Positions 11,701 through 25,200 of a stretch of DNA of 64,000 nucleotides are shown here, one piece after another. The position numbers and the translations under genes were made by a program. How positions within the stretch are numbered: the stretch's first letter is position 1; every line of letters begins with the position of its first letter. Origin of the DNA: Babylonia areolata (Eukaryota; Mollusca; Gastropoda; Neogastropoda; Buccinidae); contig NC_134878.1 in NCBI RefSeq assembly GCF_041734735.1, forward strand, positions 19,286,702-19,350,701. Reading direction: 5' to 3'. Below the pieces are notes generated by a model. It did not search any database and was not told the DNA's origin. It saw only the letters and a list, made by a program, of their open reading frames with translations.

Positions 11701-13714
11701 ACCAACATGGCTTCCAGAAACATTTAATGCACCAAACCTGAACACACACACACACACACACACACACCAGACCTGCCTAGGCCCCCAAATGCCTCTCAGT
11801 AGTGGAACCCCAGTTTTCAGTAGTTTTATGGTGGTTTTCAGTAGTGTGAACGTAGCAACATTTTTCCACCAAATAAACGCTTCCGATTGTCTTCCTTGTA
11901 TTAACAAATACATGGTTTAGGGTTAATGGTCATACTTTCGGTCTGCATGCATGGACTTGACCAAAGAAGAGTTATAAGTGATTCAACATATATTTTAATA
12001 AGGTAACAATGTATTAAAAATGAAAAGATTAGTTTAAATTAGAGAAGAAAGATGAAGAGCAAAAGAAAGAATAGAAAAGTGAACAAAAACACTGACCAAC
12101 AGGACCTGTGATTGGGTGGTAGTCTGATGGTGGTTGAACTGAAGAAGGCAGTGCAGTGCTCATCAAACACTTATTCCAAACAGCAGTCTCACAAACTCAA
12201 GTCTCACAAGTCTCTCAAAAAGTCTCTCAAAAAGTGGAAATAACAGAAAACAAACAAAACCAAAAAATCACTGTCAGCATGCTGGATTGGAGTCATATAA
12301 TGTTGATACTCTTTTGATAAACTATGTACAATCAACAACAAGGATGTGCTCTGAGGCAGTTCATTTTCTGAGGCTGTCCCAGTAGCAGCTTTTTAACTGC
12401 TTGAGCTGCTCCTTTGTGAGATGGAATTGTGTGCAGGAATTCCCTGGAGCTGACTTCACAATCAGCAAAGCTTCCAGTGTCTCTTCACCCAGACTTGCCC
12501 TCTGGTCTGTACGGTTTTTCTGCACACAGGAAAAAATCCTCTCACAGTGTGCACTGGAATGGGGGATGGTCAGGACTCCAAACATGAAGTCTGGCAGACA
12601 GCTGAATAGTTTATCCCCATTCTCATCTGTCATGGCTTTCAAAGCCTGCCAGGTTTCATCAACCCGCTCCTTCTTGTAGCCATCCAGCTGCTGGGCCTGA
12701 AACCTTGAATATTTTAGGAGAACATCCTCGGGTGTTGCTCCTGGAGGTACCAGAGCAGGGAACTTCTTGAGAAAGAACTGCACTGATGCTGGCGTTTTTT
12801 TCAGCTGCATGTCAGGGTCAGCCACTTCAGCATGCTGCAGCAATTCACTTTCCACAGGGAGTTTCTGAGAAATGTAGGTGCTGGCCTGGACAAAAAAATT
12901 CTTCACAGAAGAATAAAACTCAACAATCCTCTCCTGCCTCAAACAATTCTTCTCTGCATCAGAAATGAAGTCTCTGCACTGTTGTCCAATGATGAGATCC
13001 TCATCTGCTTTCAAATGGTATGAAGCAGTGAAGTCTACACTGGGCATCATCTTCCCATGCAAGGCCACTGGCTTCAAAAATAGCTCAAACAAATTTCTTT
13101 GCAGACTGAGAAGAATTCTCCTCAGTAAATGAATCTTGGGCTCCTCACACTGTAGTTTCAGATTGGCCTCACCAAACACAGAAAGAATACTGTTCAGGAA
13201 GAGGCAGTAGAGGTGTGAAGTTGGTGACTGAAAAATTTTTGTTAGCCGTTTCAGCCGCTCATTTTGTGAACTGCAGCGCTCTGCCCCTGAAGTTGAGGTT
13301 TCTGCCTTAAAAAAATCTCTCAATGCCTTCCAGTTCTCCAGGAGACGAGGAAGACATTTCCTAAGGCTCAGCCAACGGGTCTGGACATGCTTCAAAATTC
13401 TTTGTTGACTGAATATCGTGGTGAACCTGCCAGGCCTTCAGAGCTGACTGTCGCTTGGAACTCTTGTCTAAATAATAGTACACATCAACCAGCAGCTCAT
13501 CAAGGTTCAGAGGCAAGCAGGAGGCAGCTGCACACACAAATAATGAAAGACTGAAAAAGTTGCAATGAACAAAACTTCAAATCCTGGAAGTATTTTAAAT
13601 GAAAAAAAGTGACTGAATCTTGGTTTTAGAAGAAAAGAATAGGTAACTTATAATAAAATGTACTACAATGCATTCACACACACAAAAATTGTATTTCATT
13701 ATCACACCACACTT

Positions 13715-13756
<42 letters not shown>

Positions 13757-14793
13757 GTTGTTTTTTTCTTCTTCAGATTTTCTCTCTCCTCTCTCTCTCT
13801 CTCTTTTAATTCTTTTTAAAGAGAAGCAGCAGTTGTTGCTATCACAATTCTGATTTGCACACAAACACAACCAACTCTGAGTTTTTATGCACAAAGTTCA
13901 TGTTTGCAATAATGTACTGGTGGTGGTACTCTAAATCAATCCCCTCCCCTGATCACTCATTACACTGCTCTATGTATGTATCACTTCACCCACCCCTTTG
14001 ACTGGACAATCCTTTGTAATGAAATGCTTGCAATCATAAATCATAGCATTCTGAATACCTTTCTCTGCTGCAATGTGGATGAGATGACAAGCACAACCAG
14101 AAAGGTAGATGTCATCATGCTGCTTCTTCATAAGGCCATAAACTCCCTTGTGGATCCCCGTCATAACATTGGCATTATCACACCCAAGAGCCAGGCAATT
14201 GGTCCATGGAATGTGATGCTCGGTGAATTCCTCATTGATGAGGTTGAAGATATTCACACCTGCAAATCAAATCATACAGTACACTAAAATAAAAGCCAAA
14301 CTGAAAGAAAAATGTAGGAATGTGTGAGTGTGCACAAGTGAGTGTGTGCATGCCAGACTTGCTTACCTTATATTTCTGTATGGTCTATTCTTGTCAAAAA
14401 ACATGGTGTACTCCTCCTAAAAATTGTGTATCAAGCAAACATATCCCAAACTGCGATTCAGTAACTTCCATGATACAACTGTATCATTTATCTATTATTA
14501 ATATAATTACAGATTAAACATTATCATCATCAGCACTATTAGAACTGTTGATTTTAGTTTAGCCCAGCTGACCATCCAGGGCCAGCTCAAGACTATGGTC
14601 TTTTTTTTTCTTTTTCTTTTTTTTTTTTAACTCCCACTGCAAACAGCAACATGCAGAGTTTAAAAAGGAAAGCCAGCATTTGCACTGTGGGGCAGTGTCA
14701 GGGACTGACAGATCCAAGTAAGATTCTATCAGGTGGGAAAAACAGTTACTGTTTCTCACTTGCCCAGGATGGCCACACCAGGATGGGCTATGT

Positions 14794-14825
<32 letters not shown>

Positions 14826-15714
14826 TGCCACTTGTGTGTGAATGTGTTCCAGGCTTTCACATTGTGGGGCAAGGGGGGGGGGGGGGGGGGAGTGAAAGAG
14901 GGTGGTAAAGGGTCACAGTTCCAGAGGGAAGGTGATGGAGAGGGGGACCAGTGCAGACAGCTGTTCTATCTACATGGAGGTTGCTAAGCAACAGCACTTT
15001 CCACACTACCCTTTGGTATGCTTGACTGTCAGAGCCCTCAACAAAACTGGACTTTGACACACACCCCTCCCCCAACCCCCCTCCATCCCCCTTGTAATGG
15101 TGTTGACTTGGTTTAAGTTATGATTCTTCAGAGTAGCTGTTTCCTTTTTAACTCTCTCCATACGAACGGCGAAAGACGATGTTAACAGCGTTTCACCCCA
15201 ATTACCACCATCAAAATATTGCAAGCGGAAGGCTCTTATACTGAAGAGGTGAATGTTGACAAAGAAAACCACAATTCTGACGACGGAAGCTAAAGGTTGG
15301 GTCATTGAGACACCCACTGGACATCCGAGGGGTCTGTGTAGAACAGAAGAGACGACTGGCCGTACTGAGTGAGTTAATTATCCCCTGCCAGGGAGAGAGA
15401 GTGAAAAATGAGGGAGAGGGCCAGAGAGACAGAGACAGGAAGACAGTGAGACAGACACAGAGAAAAATCACAGTCAAAGTACAGGAGGGGAAGGAGGGTG
15501 GTGAGAGGAGAGCGGCAGCAATTTTGACAGCACTGCCAGTGGAAGTGTGAGGTGGAGGTGGGAGGAAGTGTGGGGGTGGGGGGAGGGGGAAGATGGTTAC
15601 AGCCATCCATGTAGGTTGCCCTCTTGCAGTGACTACAGACAGGTCTCACTGGCTATCATGTACAACAGTACTGTAGTACTGGCATGTGTGTGCATGCGCA
15701 TGTGTGTGTGTGTT

Positions 15715-15785
<71 letters not shown>

Positions 15786-16005
15786 CGCTTGTGCATGTGT
15801 AATATGAAACATGGCATGTGTACTGGTCCAGCAAACACAATTTAAAAAAAATATATATATATTTCTTTTATATTTTCTATATTACACACAATGAACTAAA
15901 GCCATAAATTTCAGTTTATTTACCTACAAGCTGTAGATATATGTTTCAAGTAACACAAAATACATTTCAATTTCTTTACATACAAACACACAGTGATACA
16001 CACAC

Positions 16006-16047
<42 letters not shown>

Positions 16048-19000
16048 CAATAAAACAAAGTTGAAAACCAACACCTATTTTGTTAAACAACAACAACAAA
16101 AAACAAACAAAACACACACACACACACACACAAAATATATATATAGATATGTATATATATACATACATATATATTATATATTAAATGCAACATACACATT
16201 CACTGAAAGCATGTATTTATGAGGCTATCACTGAGAGTGAGAGACAGATAAAGAGTGTGCTGTGTAACAATCAATCAAAGAGACAATGAGACAGAAGGAA
16301 ATGCAAAAGGGAAGCCGAAGGGGAAGAGTGTCAAACAGAAATAAAATAAAGATGAAGCACATACCTGTTGCTGAACCAGTGATGACTGGAAGAGCGAGCA
16401 GCTCTGACCTCACTTCTGAATCTTGGTCAAAAGTCCAGACGACAAGGGGAAACTGCTTGCTATGCACATCATTACTGCCGTCCGTGGAGATGGTGAAAGG
16501 GCCAGTCTTCATCCGGTTATGCAACTCGTCTTTCTGTGTACGGGCCAACTCTTTCACAATGGCAGTGGCTTTGCTTCGTCCACACGAAAACTGTTTTGCC
16601 ACAGACGAGTCCGGAAACATCACTTTCACTGCTTGAGTAAGGTGATCCGCAGCCGTTAATGGTAGATTCAACTCCGTCAGCAGCCCGACCATGATAGTTT
16701 CAGCTCTGGTCACATCTGTGGTCCCAACTTCTGGTCTTTTTGAAAAAAATGATGTTATCTGGGGTATAGACTTTTTTGATTCTGCGTTGGACTTATGCTT
16801 TGCAGTTTCAACATGACGCCGACAATCGTCAATTCCCCCATGCCGTATCGAAATATCAGATGCACACACTTGACAGAAGACAAATGCAGGTGCCTTTGTA
16901 CTCGATTTCAGAACTGGGTATTTTTCTGAGTACTTTGTCCGGTACTGTTGACTGGCAACTACCAACGTTTTGGGCTTTTTAGTTTTAAAACCACTGTCAG
17001 CAGGTTTTCCATTCTGATATTCAATTTCGGACATTTCCGGTTCAGAATCAGTTTCATGCTGCCACTTCATGCATGCCATCGTTCCGCTCAGTTGATGATG
17101 TTATTAGGACGCTATCGTTCTGCTCAAGTGGAGATCCTTTCAAGATGCTGTCGTTCCGTTCAACTGACCATGCCACGCTATTGTTCGAACACGAGTGCTG
17201 TCTTTGTCTCACAATTGTGTTTCCTGCGATTGTGTCCACGCGTGCGCGAAAATACCTCAAGTGAACGCTTCTGGCGTCACGTGATTGCTATTCCCGCGAG
17301 CCCCAAAAGTGGGTAAGAACACCTCAGGCGAACTGCGAATAGCGCGAAATGAAATCGTAGGTTCGCGGTTGGCAAAATCGTAGTTTTTGTTACTCGGCCG
17401 TAGTGCCGTAGTTTGGGTGCTCGAATCGTAGAAACTACGGACGAATCGTAGTACTAGGCAGGTCTGACACACACACACACACACACACACACAAGAACAA
17501 TGATTCATATAGGTCTAAAATCTGACAGCTATAATGGCCTTCTATATATAAGTCGAGGGGGTGAGGGGGATAAATTTTGGACTGTTTGGGAAAAAAAAGA
17601 GAAAAAAAAATGAACAAGGAATCTGAAAGTATCTAGATTATTTGTCTCAGAGAGACACAGAGAGAGATGGGGATAGAGACAGAGACTTAGTCCAAGTACA
17701 GGAGGAAAGCGAGGGTGGTGAGGGGACCGGGACAGCACTGCAGTGATTTTGACAGCTCTGCCAGTGGGAGTGGAAGGGTGAGGTGGAGGTGGAGGAAGGT
17801 TTGGGAGGGGAAGGTGCGCACAGCCATTCAGCAGGTTGCTCTCTTGGACTGACTACACGAATGGGTAGGCGCTTAAAAAAAAAAAATTTTTTTTTACTGC
17901 TTTTCCCCCCCAGAAAACGGACGTTCCATTTATGACAAAAACCTAAAAACTGAAATCCATCTCAGGACGGAAGAGTTGCACCCATGCATCTGAGTAGGAA
18001 TCGCCTCGATTTATGATGTTTACCAGCGAAAGCATGGTGACAAATTTCAAGCCAGACGCTCACTTCGAACTGATAAAACAAAATGGTGGCCAGTAAATGG
18101 CTGATCCGTGCTATTTGAGGAGTCCCCCAAGTGAGAATAACTGCTGGCGCCAAATGAGAATAACCGATTTTTTATGCTTTGAATTTTTTTTTTTCAAATC
18201 AGCGGAAATTTTTTTTTTTCCAGTGGAAATTTGCGTTTCAGCAGAAAATTCCCCAGCCTGCATACTTCATGGATCAAAGGAGAACTGTACTTTCCAGAGG
18301 GAAAAAAAAAAAAGAAATCATCTTATAATAATCATGCTCATGACTTGGATCAGCATGCAGAACAACAGAGACCAATGAAATACAGAATGGGTGCTAAGCA
18401 AACTTCATCTTCAATAAGCAAAACTCAAGACCTTTGTGTCTTCGATGAACGCACACACTCTCTTTCTCTCTCTCAAGCCCACCTTCTGATGTGCTTTTAC
18501 AGTCTGCTTTCTTTCTTTCTTCTCCTCTGGTGTTTCGTTCTTGGGTCTGTAAGTGGGTGGTGCGTCCGCAAGTCGCTCCAGGCGTGACTGTTCTTCAATG
18601 TCTTTCAAGGTCAAGCCTGGCAGTGTGCCTTCTGAGGCAGAGTCCTCAGATGCCTTGGCCTTCTTCTTCTGCTTCTTCTTGTCCTGCCACTCCTGTCAAA
18701 TATATGACGTAACTAGCACACCATTACCAACAGCAGAAAGAAGAGCTGGAAAAATGGAAGATGCCCTCATGGACATGGTGATATGATAAAAGAATAAACA
18801 AAGACAAAAGAACTCTGAACTCAGAAATGTTTTAATTCATATAGGCCACAGCCCCAATCAAATATGGAAATACATATGAAACGATGAAAACCTGACATAA
18901 TTACATGAACACAGGGGTGAATAACAATCACAACAAAAAAACACGTAGATTAACCAAGACAAAAGAAAAAATGAGAGAGAGAAGAGCTAAGAAAGGGAGA

Positions 19001-19215
19001 GTGGGGAAAAGAGAGGTGGTGGAGGCTTGAGAGAGAGAGGGGTGAAAGGGACAGAGAGAGAGACATTAACAGAGAGACGAAAGAGGGGCAGACCAGCTCG
19101 GCAGAGCCTGAATAAAATTTAATTTTTGTTACCTAACTACAGTGACACTGAGCATCCATTCTGGTCAAACTGTTAAAAGCACCAGAGAATTCAATGAACT
19201 GAACACAACAGAAAT

Positions 19216-19285
<70 letters not shown>

Positions 19286-22200
19286 AAGAAACAGGGAATG
19301 ACTGTATAACTGCTGGTTATCTCCACATAGTAACATCTTGCTAAATGGAGTATACTGGTTAAAGGAGCAAACATCTAGTTAAAGAAGCAAATATCTACGG
19401 TGCCTACAATGTCTACATCTTAGAAATGTATGATACAAAAGATTTTTTTTAACACATTCAACTTGCTAACTCTGTGTTTAAGCGCAAAGAAAATTCAGCT
19501 TTGTCAACTTATTTGTTTGTGTTCATCTGCTTGACTTGACCTTTGTTACTTTTTTTTCTCCATAATAATTTTAACATGCAAAGAGATTGGGGAAGATGCA
19601 GATTTCAGGATGCTTGAAATGCAATGAATATCATAAAAAGATTAACACTCACCTCTGGGATGACAATTGGTGTAGGGAGGTTTTTTGTCCTTGAATACGT
19701 GCCTGTTAGATAAATGAATATATTGATAAATAATTATTTTGAGCACTTATTTTCATGAAAGGGCGAGACACACGAACAGACAGATAGACAGACAGAGGGA
19801 GACAAAGTGAAATGTGCACACAAATGGAGATAAACAATATACTTTGTGCAATTATGAAGAGGGTGGCAAAGTTCAGTTCAGTTACTCAAGGAGGTGTCAC
19901 TGCATTCAGACAAAACCATAAACACTACACCACATCTGCTAAGCAGATGCCTGACCAGCAGTGTAACCCAATGTGATTAGTCAGGTCTTGAGAGGAAAAA
20001 ACTAAAATGAAATAAATTAAAAATAGATAAATAAAAATAAAGTAACTATCCAATCAAACTAGAAATCATAAAATAATGATGCATCTTCTAATCAGCATGC
20101 ACCCAAAGGCACACACAACACACACACACACACAGACAGACATAAAGGTGTTCATCCTTGGGATTCGAAGATGACCATGGCTTAAAAAATCAGATGGAAG
20201 ATTGGTGGCTGTGGGTCTGGAGGTGACTGACGAGGCCAGTCTGGGCCCTGAAGGCTCACCCTCATGTGGGACACAAGTGAGTGGGTGCTGTCATGGCAGT
20301 GGATGCTGCTTGGGCCTTGTCCACAGCATGCTTTCGTTGTGCCTCGGTGATGCGCCTGGCTTCAGCTGCACAATCTTGCTGCGCCAAGCTGGATGGTCCA
20401 CAGCAAGTGTCTCCCATGTGTTGATGTTGACACCAAGGTCTTTGAAGGACGCTTTGTGGCAGTCTTTATAGTGTTTCTTCTGCCCTCCAACTAAGCGCTT
20501 GCCCTGACACAGTTCTCCATACAGCAGCCCATATCCAGCCCACCTGGCTTGGGCTTTCTGCAAGGGGTGTAGACGCTGCAGAGGCCAGCTCATTCCAGGA
20601 CTTCTGAGTCGGAGACTTTGTACTGCCACCTGATGTGGAGTCTGCGGAGACAGCTCAGGTGGAAGCGAATGAGCTGTTTCACGTGTCTGCTAAAGACAGT
20701 CCAGGTCTCGCTGGTGTAAAGGAGGGTGGTAAGGACCACTGCACTAAGTCCTCTCCACTCCCAGATGTTCTCATGGAGTCTCCCAAAGGCAACGCTGGGT
20801 TTGGCAATCCTGTTGTTGACCTCAGTGTGTATGTTCACTGCGTGACAGAGCATGCTGCCCAGGTCGGTGAAGCTGTCGACTGCCTGGAGGTTGCCCCTTC
20901 AATGTGATGTTAGGCTCCTGGTATGACTTTCCAGGGGGGCAGGCTGGTACATAACTTCGATCTTTTTGGTGCTGAGGGTGAGACCAAAGTTGTTGAAGGC
21001 TTGTGAGAAGCAGTCCATTTCACACTGCATCTTCTGCTCTGCACTGGCATTGAGTGCACAGTCATCAGCAAACAAGAAGTCTCCGATGACATCTTTCACC
21101 TTTGTAACAGTCTGCAGGTCCCTGAGGTTGAACAATTTCCAGTTACAATAAACTATCAAATAAAGCTAGAAATCACAAAATAATGATGCATCTTCTAATC
21201 AGCATGCAGCCGAAGGTATGCACAACACACACACACATTTTCTGCCCACGCTTCATATACCAGCCCCTCATTCTCAACCAACAAACATGCATTCTTTTCA
21301 TTAAATAGAAGAAACAAAATTCTGGCCGACTTACTCAAAATGGATTGTGCATCATACTGAGGTTTCTTGGCAGTGACCAAAGGTTCTTGACTGTAGTCGA
21401 TCTCCTCCTCCACACTGTAGTCCTTCTCTTCCACATACTTCCATGCCTCTGGAACCACTGGGCGGATCCGCTCCTCTGAGTCAAACATATCTTTCATGGT
21501 CCTGAAATTCAGATCAGATAAGCCACACAAGTCTTACATATGATGTAAGATATCACTTCACTGCTACTCATTTGTTAATAAATGTCTACTCAACCTCTTT
21601 CTGAGAAATAAACTAGTTAATAATGATCTTCAACAAATGTTGCCTGGTCCATTGTGTTAATTTTGATGTTGTGAGATCTCATTCAAATGAATACATTTCA
21701 AGATGAAAGGAAACAAAATATCACATGTCTGAGATGGATTACAAAAACAGACACAGACACAAAACTTCACAAAACTAAACTGAGATAAAGATGTTGGAAG
21801 AAAAAGCAACCATGAAACCAGAAGATGACAAGAGCAGAATGACACTGTTTTGCAGATAAAAACCTATAAACAGATCAAGACAGACACAAAGAAAAGCAGA
21901 AATAAAACCTAGCAAAATCCAGACTTACACTTTTTTCTCTCTCTGCATCATTTCGTTATATGCTTGTTTGAACAGATCACTGTCAAACTTCACTCGACCA
22001 CTCAACTCTTCGCCATCCAAGGCACCCATCTTGTCCCAGGAATACTCTCGTTCGATGAGCTGTGGACATTATGAATCATACATTTTCAACACAGAGGAAC
22101 ATAGTTCATGGCAGATGACTGAAGCTGGTTCATGAAACCACCTACATGACACTGTAATCCCTTTCAGATTTTCATCCACACACACTTACACACACACACA

Positions 22201-25200
22201 AACACAAAATACACCGAACCACTTTTACCTATCAAAACAATGACAGTTCCACATATGAACACCACATAAAACCCACACAGCACCACAAAAGCCAAAAGTA
22301 AAGATGTGCTGTTTACCGCCTCAGTGAGCCTGTCGATGAACTGGAGGTTTTCGTTCCTGGGAACCATGCTGGCGGAGTACTTGCTGACCCTGGGCAACCT
22401 GTCCCTGGCCATGGTGTCTTCACTACAGTCCGTCCACTCTGATACGTTGTCGTCCACATCCTCATCATCAGAGGCATCTTCACTGCCCTCTTCACCCTCA
22501 CCTCCTTGTCCTTCAAGGTGCACGCTGGAGAAGTTGAAGGAAAAAAAATGAAGAGAGGGTATAGGCTGAGTAAAGAGTGGAAAAGACAGACAAAAAATTA
22601 AATACATGTTGAAAAGGAGTATGGCAGAAGGAGGTACTAATATATTATATAATACAAGTTTGTCTTCATTAAAAAAACCGAACCCATACATATCCACCAT
22701 CTGCATACCAGTCCAGTAGTAACCACCCACTGTGAAAAGCACTGCACATGATGGGCGGAAAAGAAAAAGGCAAAAATTGTACTTATTGGCCTGCTGGTTT
22801 GTAAGTTAAAGTACTGTTAGCCTTGTTTGGCAGAGAGCCAGTTTTTTTTCTGGGCTGCAAGTCCACTGCTTCCATGGTATTTCCTTCATCAGATATGTCT
22901 TCATGAAGATGAACTTGCTATAATAAAGAACATGATCAGTGTGTGTGTGTGCGCATGTGTGTGTATGCATGCATGTTTATGTGCATGGCTGCAAGTGTGT
23001 GTGTACGTGTGTTTGTGTGCGTGCGTGTGTGTGTGCATGCACGTGCATGTGTGTGCACACATGTGTGACACCAGCGTTGTTGCCCACGATCTGCTCATCA
23101 CTCACAGATCCCCCTCTCACCTGTGTAACCACTGTGACAGATCTTTCGCTTTTTCTTGCTGCTCTTCTCCATGTTTCTCGTCTCCGTCTGCAGACTCGGT
23201 GTGCTCCCCTGCATCATCCTGCTCTCCATCTTCCTCCCCAGAATCCATACAGAGCTCCTCTACCTCCCCTGACTCAGCATCCCCATCTGTATTTGCTAAC
23301 TGCATGAAGTCATCCTCCAGGGCATTGTCAGGATCATCAAAGTCAAATCCATCATCAAGAGCAGCCACAATGTCTGGATCCCAGTCCTCTTTAGGTCCTG
23401 TAAAAACAGAAAAGAAACTATGAAGTGATACAAGGTGTTCAGTCTGGGGGGTGTGGGTTACAAGCCTCCAGCCCATACCTCCTCCCTCGACCCGCTCTTG
23501 CTCCCTTTCTCATCACATGTGTACAATACTGTATACTTGCTACGCCACAAAATATTTTCAGTCGTAAAATTTACTTTAATCTGATGTACCATAGGCAGAG
23601 CGACATGCAAAAAGCAGCTCAAGCATATGATACACATGGAGAAAGCTTATAAAAACCAAGGGTTGTAAAATAAGACTCACTTTTGGTAAGAGGTGTCTTA
23701 TATTTCAGACCATAGGTCTATCTTCAGGGACTGTGTTAGGTGGAAATGACAGCAGCGGTAAAAGCAGAGCTTAAGAAAAGTTAAGAGTATTATTCAGTAA
23801 ACAAATGCAAGGACAAACAGAGAAGTGAACAGAGATCAGACTATGGACATAAAAAGTCATAGGATATAGGAGATGGTCAAGAGTGGGAGGGAAAGTTGTG
23901 TGAGGAAAAAGCGGGAGTGGGTAAGGAAAAACATGGGAGTGGGTGGATAAAAAAACAACCCACAAGCAGTCCCTGAAGACAGAACTATGGTATGAAAATT
24001 TGGACGTCTGTTATCGAAAGTCAATCTTATTTTATAACCCACAGTCTTTATAAACTTTCTCCACTTGTAATTTTTACAGACTTGACAGTCATCTTTCATT
24101 TCATCGCTGCAACTGTAAGCATAAGATAATATTATAAATATACACAATAATCTTACAGGTCAGGAATCTTTTTCCTCTAAAAATCCTGCATGAATAATTT
24201 GACACATGAACAACATACTTGATACCAGTATTTGCAAACATCATATGAAATTGGGACATGCTTTTGACCCCTCCCCTTTATTATATTAAGTTGTGATTTA
24301 CTTTAGTCATACATGTATAGACAACCAACAACTGATACAAACTGTTTTCAGCTATGTAAGAGGGAAAGGGGAGACAAGGGCGCATGCCTACGAATCATTT
24401 CATGTCAGAGGGTTTGAAGCATTATCCCCAAACTTAAAAGCATCAGTTAGAAACTAGGACACTATCTGAGGTTCCTTTCCTGACCTGAGGATGCAGCTGC
24501 CATGTTCAACAACCCAACATCCCTCTCTACAGCAGAGCCCATCACGGAACTGGGCAGCTGGAGGCGTGACGCTGTTGTGGAGGCCATGCTGACAGACCTA
24601 ACATCATCATTTTCCTCCTCCTTCATCTGGAAGCCTGGCAGCTTCAGACAGACAAAACCCAATATATATACGGTAAGAATGACAGGTCTAAAATTAGAAA
24701 AAGAATTGGTGACACACAGCAGTAATACAAATAAGTATTCCAGACATTTAAATAAAGAAAGTGATAACCTGTACAGTTTATCACATGTTAATACAAAATG
24801 TTAATCAAACACTATCTGGCATATGCCAAGGATGGTAACTTTATATTTCTATTTTCTTTCATTTTATGTGAATGAGAAATGCAATACAAATGAAAGTGAA
24901 CAATAAACACTAAACAAGTCATTTTTCTTACCTGTCTCATTTCACTGTCATGGATCTCATCGACATCTCTCAAGTGCTGGAGGTAGTCGTAGTCATCTTC
25001 ATAATAGATTCCATATTGCATCTGCTCCTCCCACCTCTTTTCCTGATGCACAAAAAAGGAATACATCAAAATGCTTTAAAAATATCATGCACATGTATGA
25101 AGCAGGCACTTTTAAGGAATTCCTAATTAAGTCAGTGCAATTCCTAATTAAGTGGAGTGATGGTCTGGTGGTGAACCATAAACATGTTCGCATAGCAAGC

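Larger units (their letters stand above)
11768..17466 (-). mobile_element. hAT DNA transposon, complete ends
   Basis: The left end reads CAGACCTGCCTAG and the right end CTAGGCAGGTCTG, a perfect 13-bp inverted repeat. Directly outside both ends lies ACACACAC (11760-11767 and 17467-17474), the 8-bp target duplication expected of hAT elements, although it falls in a CA tract where it could partly be chance. Subterminal repeats differ between ends: ACTACGAT-type motifs near the right end and CAGTAGT motifs near the left. The cargo is a three-exon transposase gene on the minus strand. Introns contain a TTAA MITE, microsatellites and repeats R5 and R6. The whole element is 5.7 kb and nested in the last intron of LTV1 on the same strand. 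Confidence 0.9.

Noticed and set aside
20202-20907. Plus-strand open frames over the LINE region
   Set aside because: They are antisense to the recognised reverse-transcriptase fragment.
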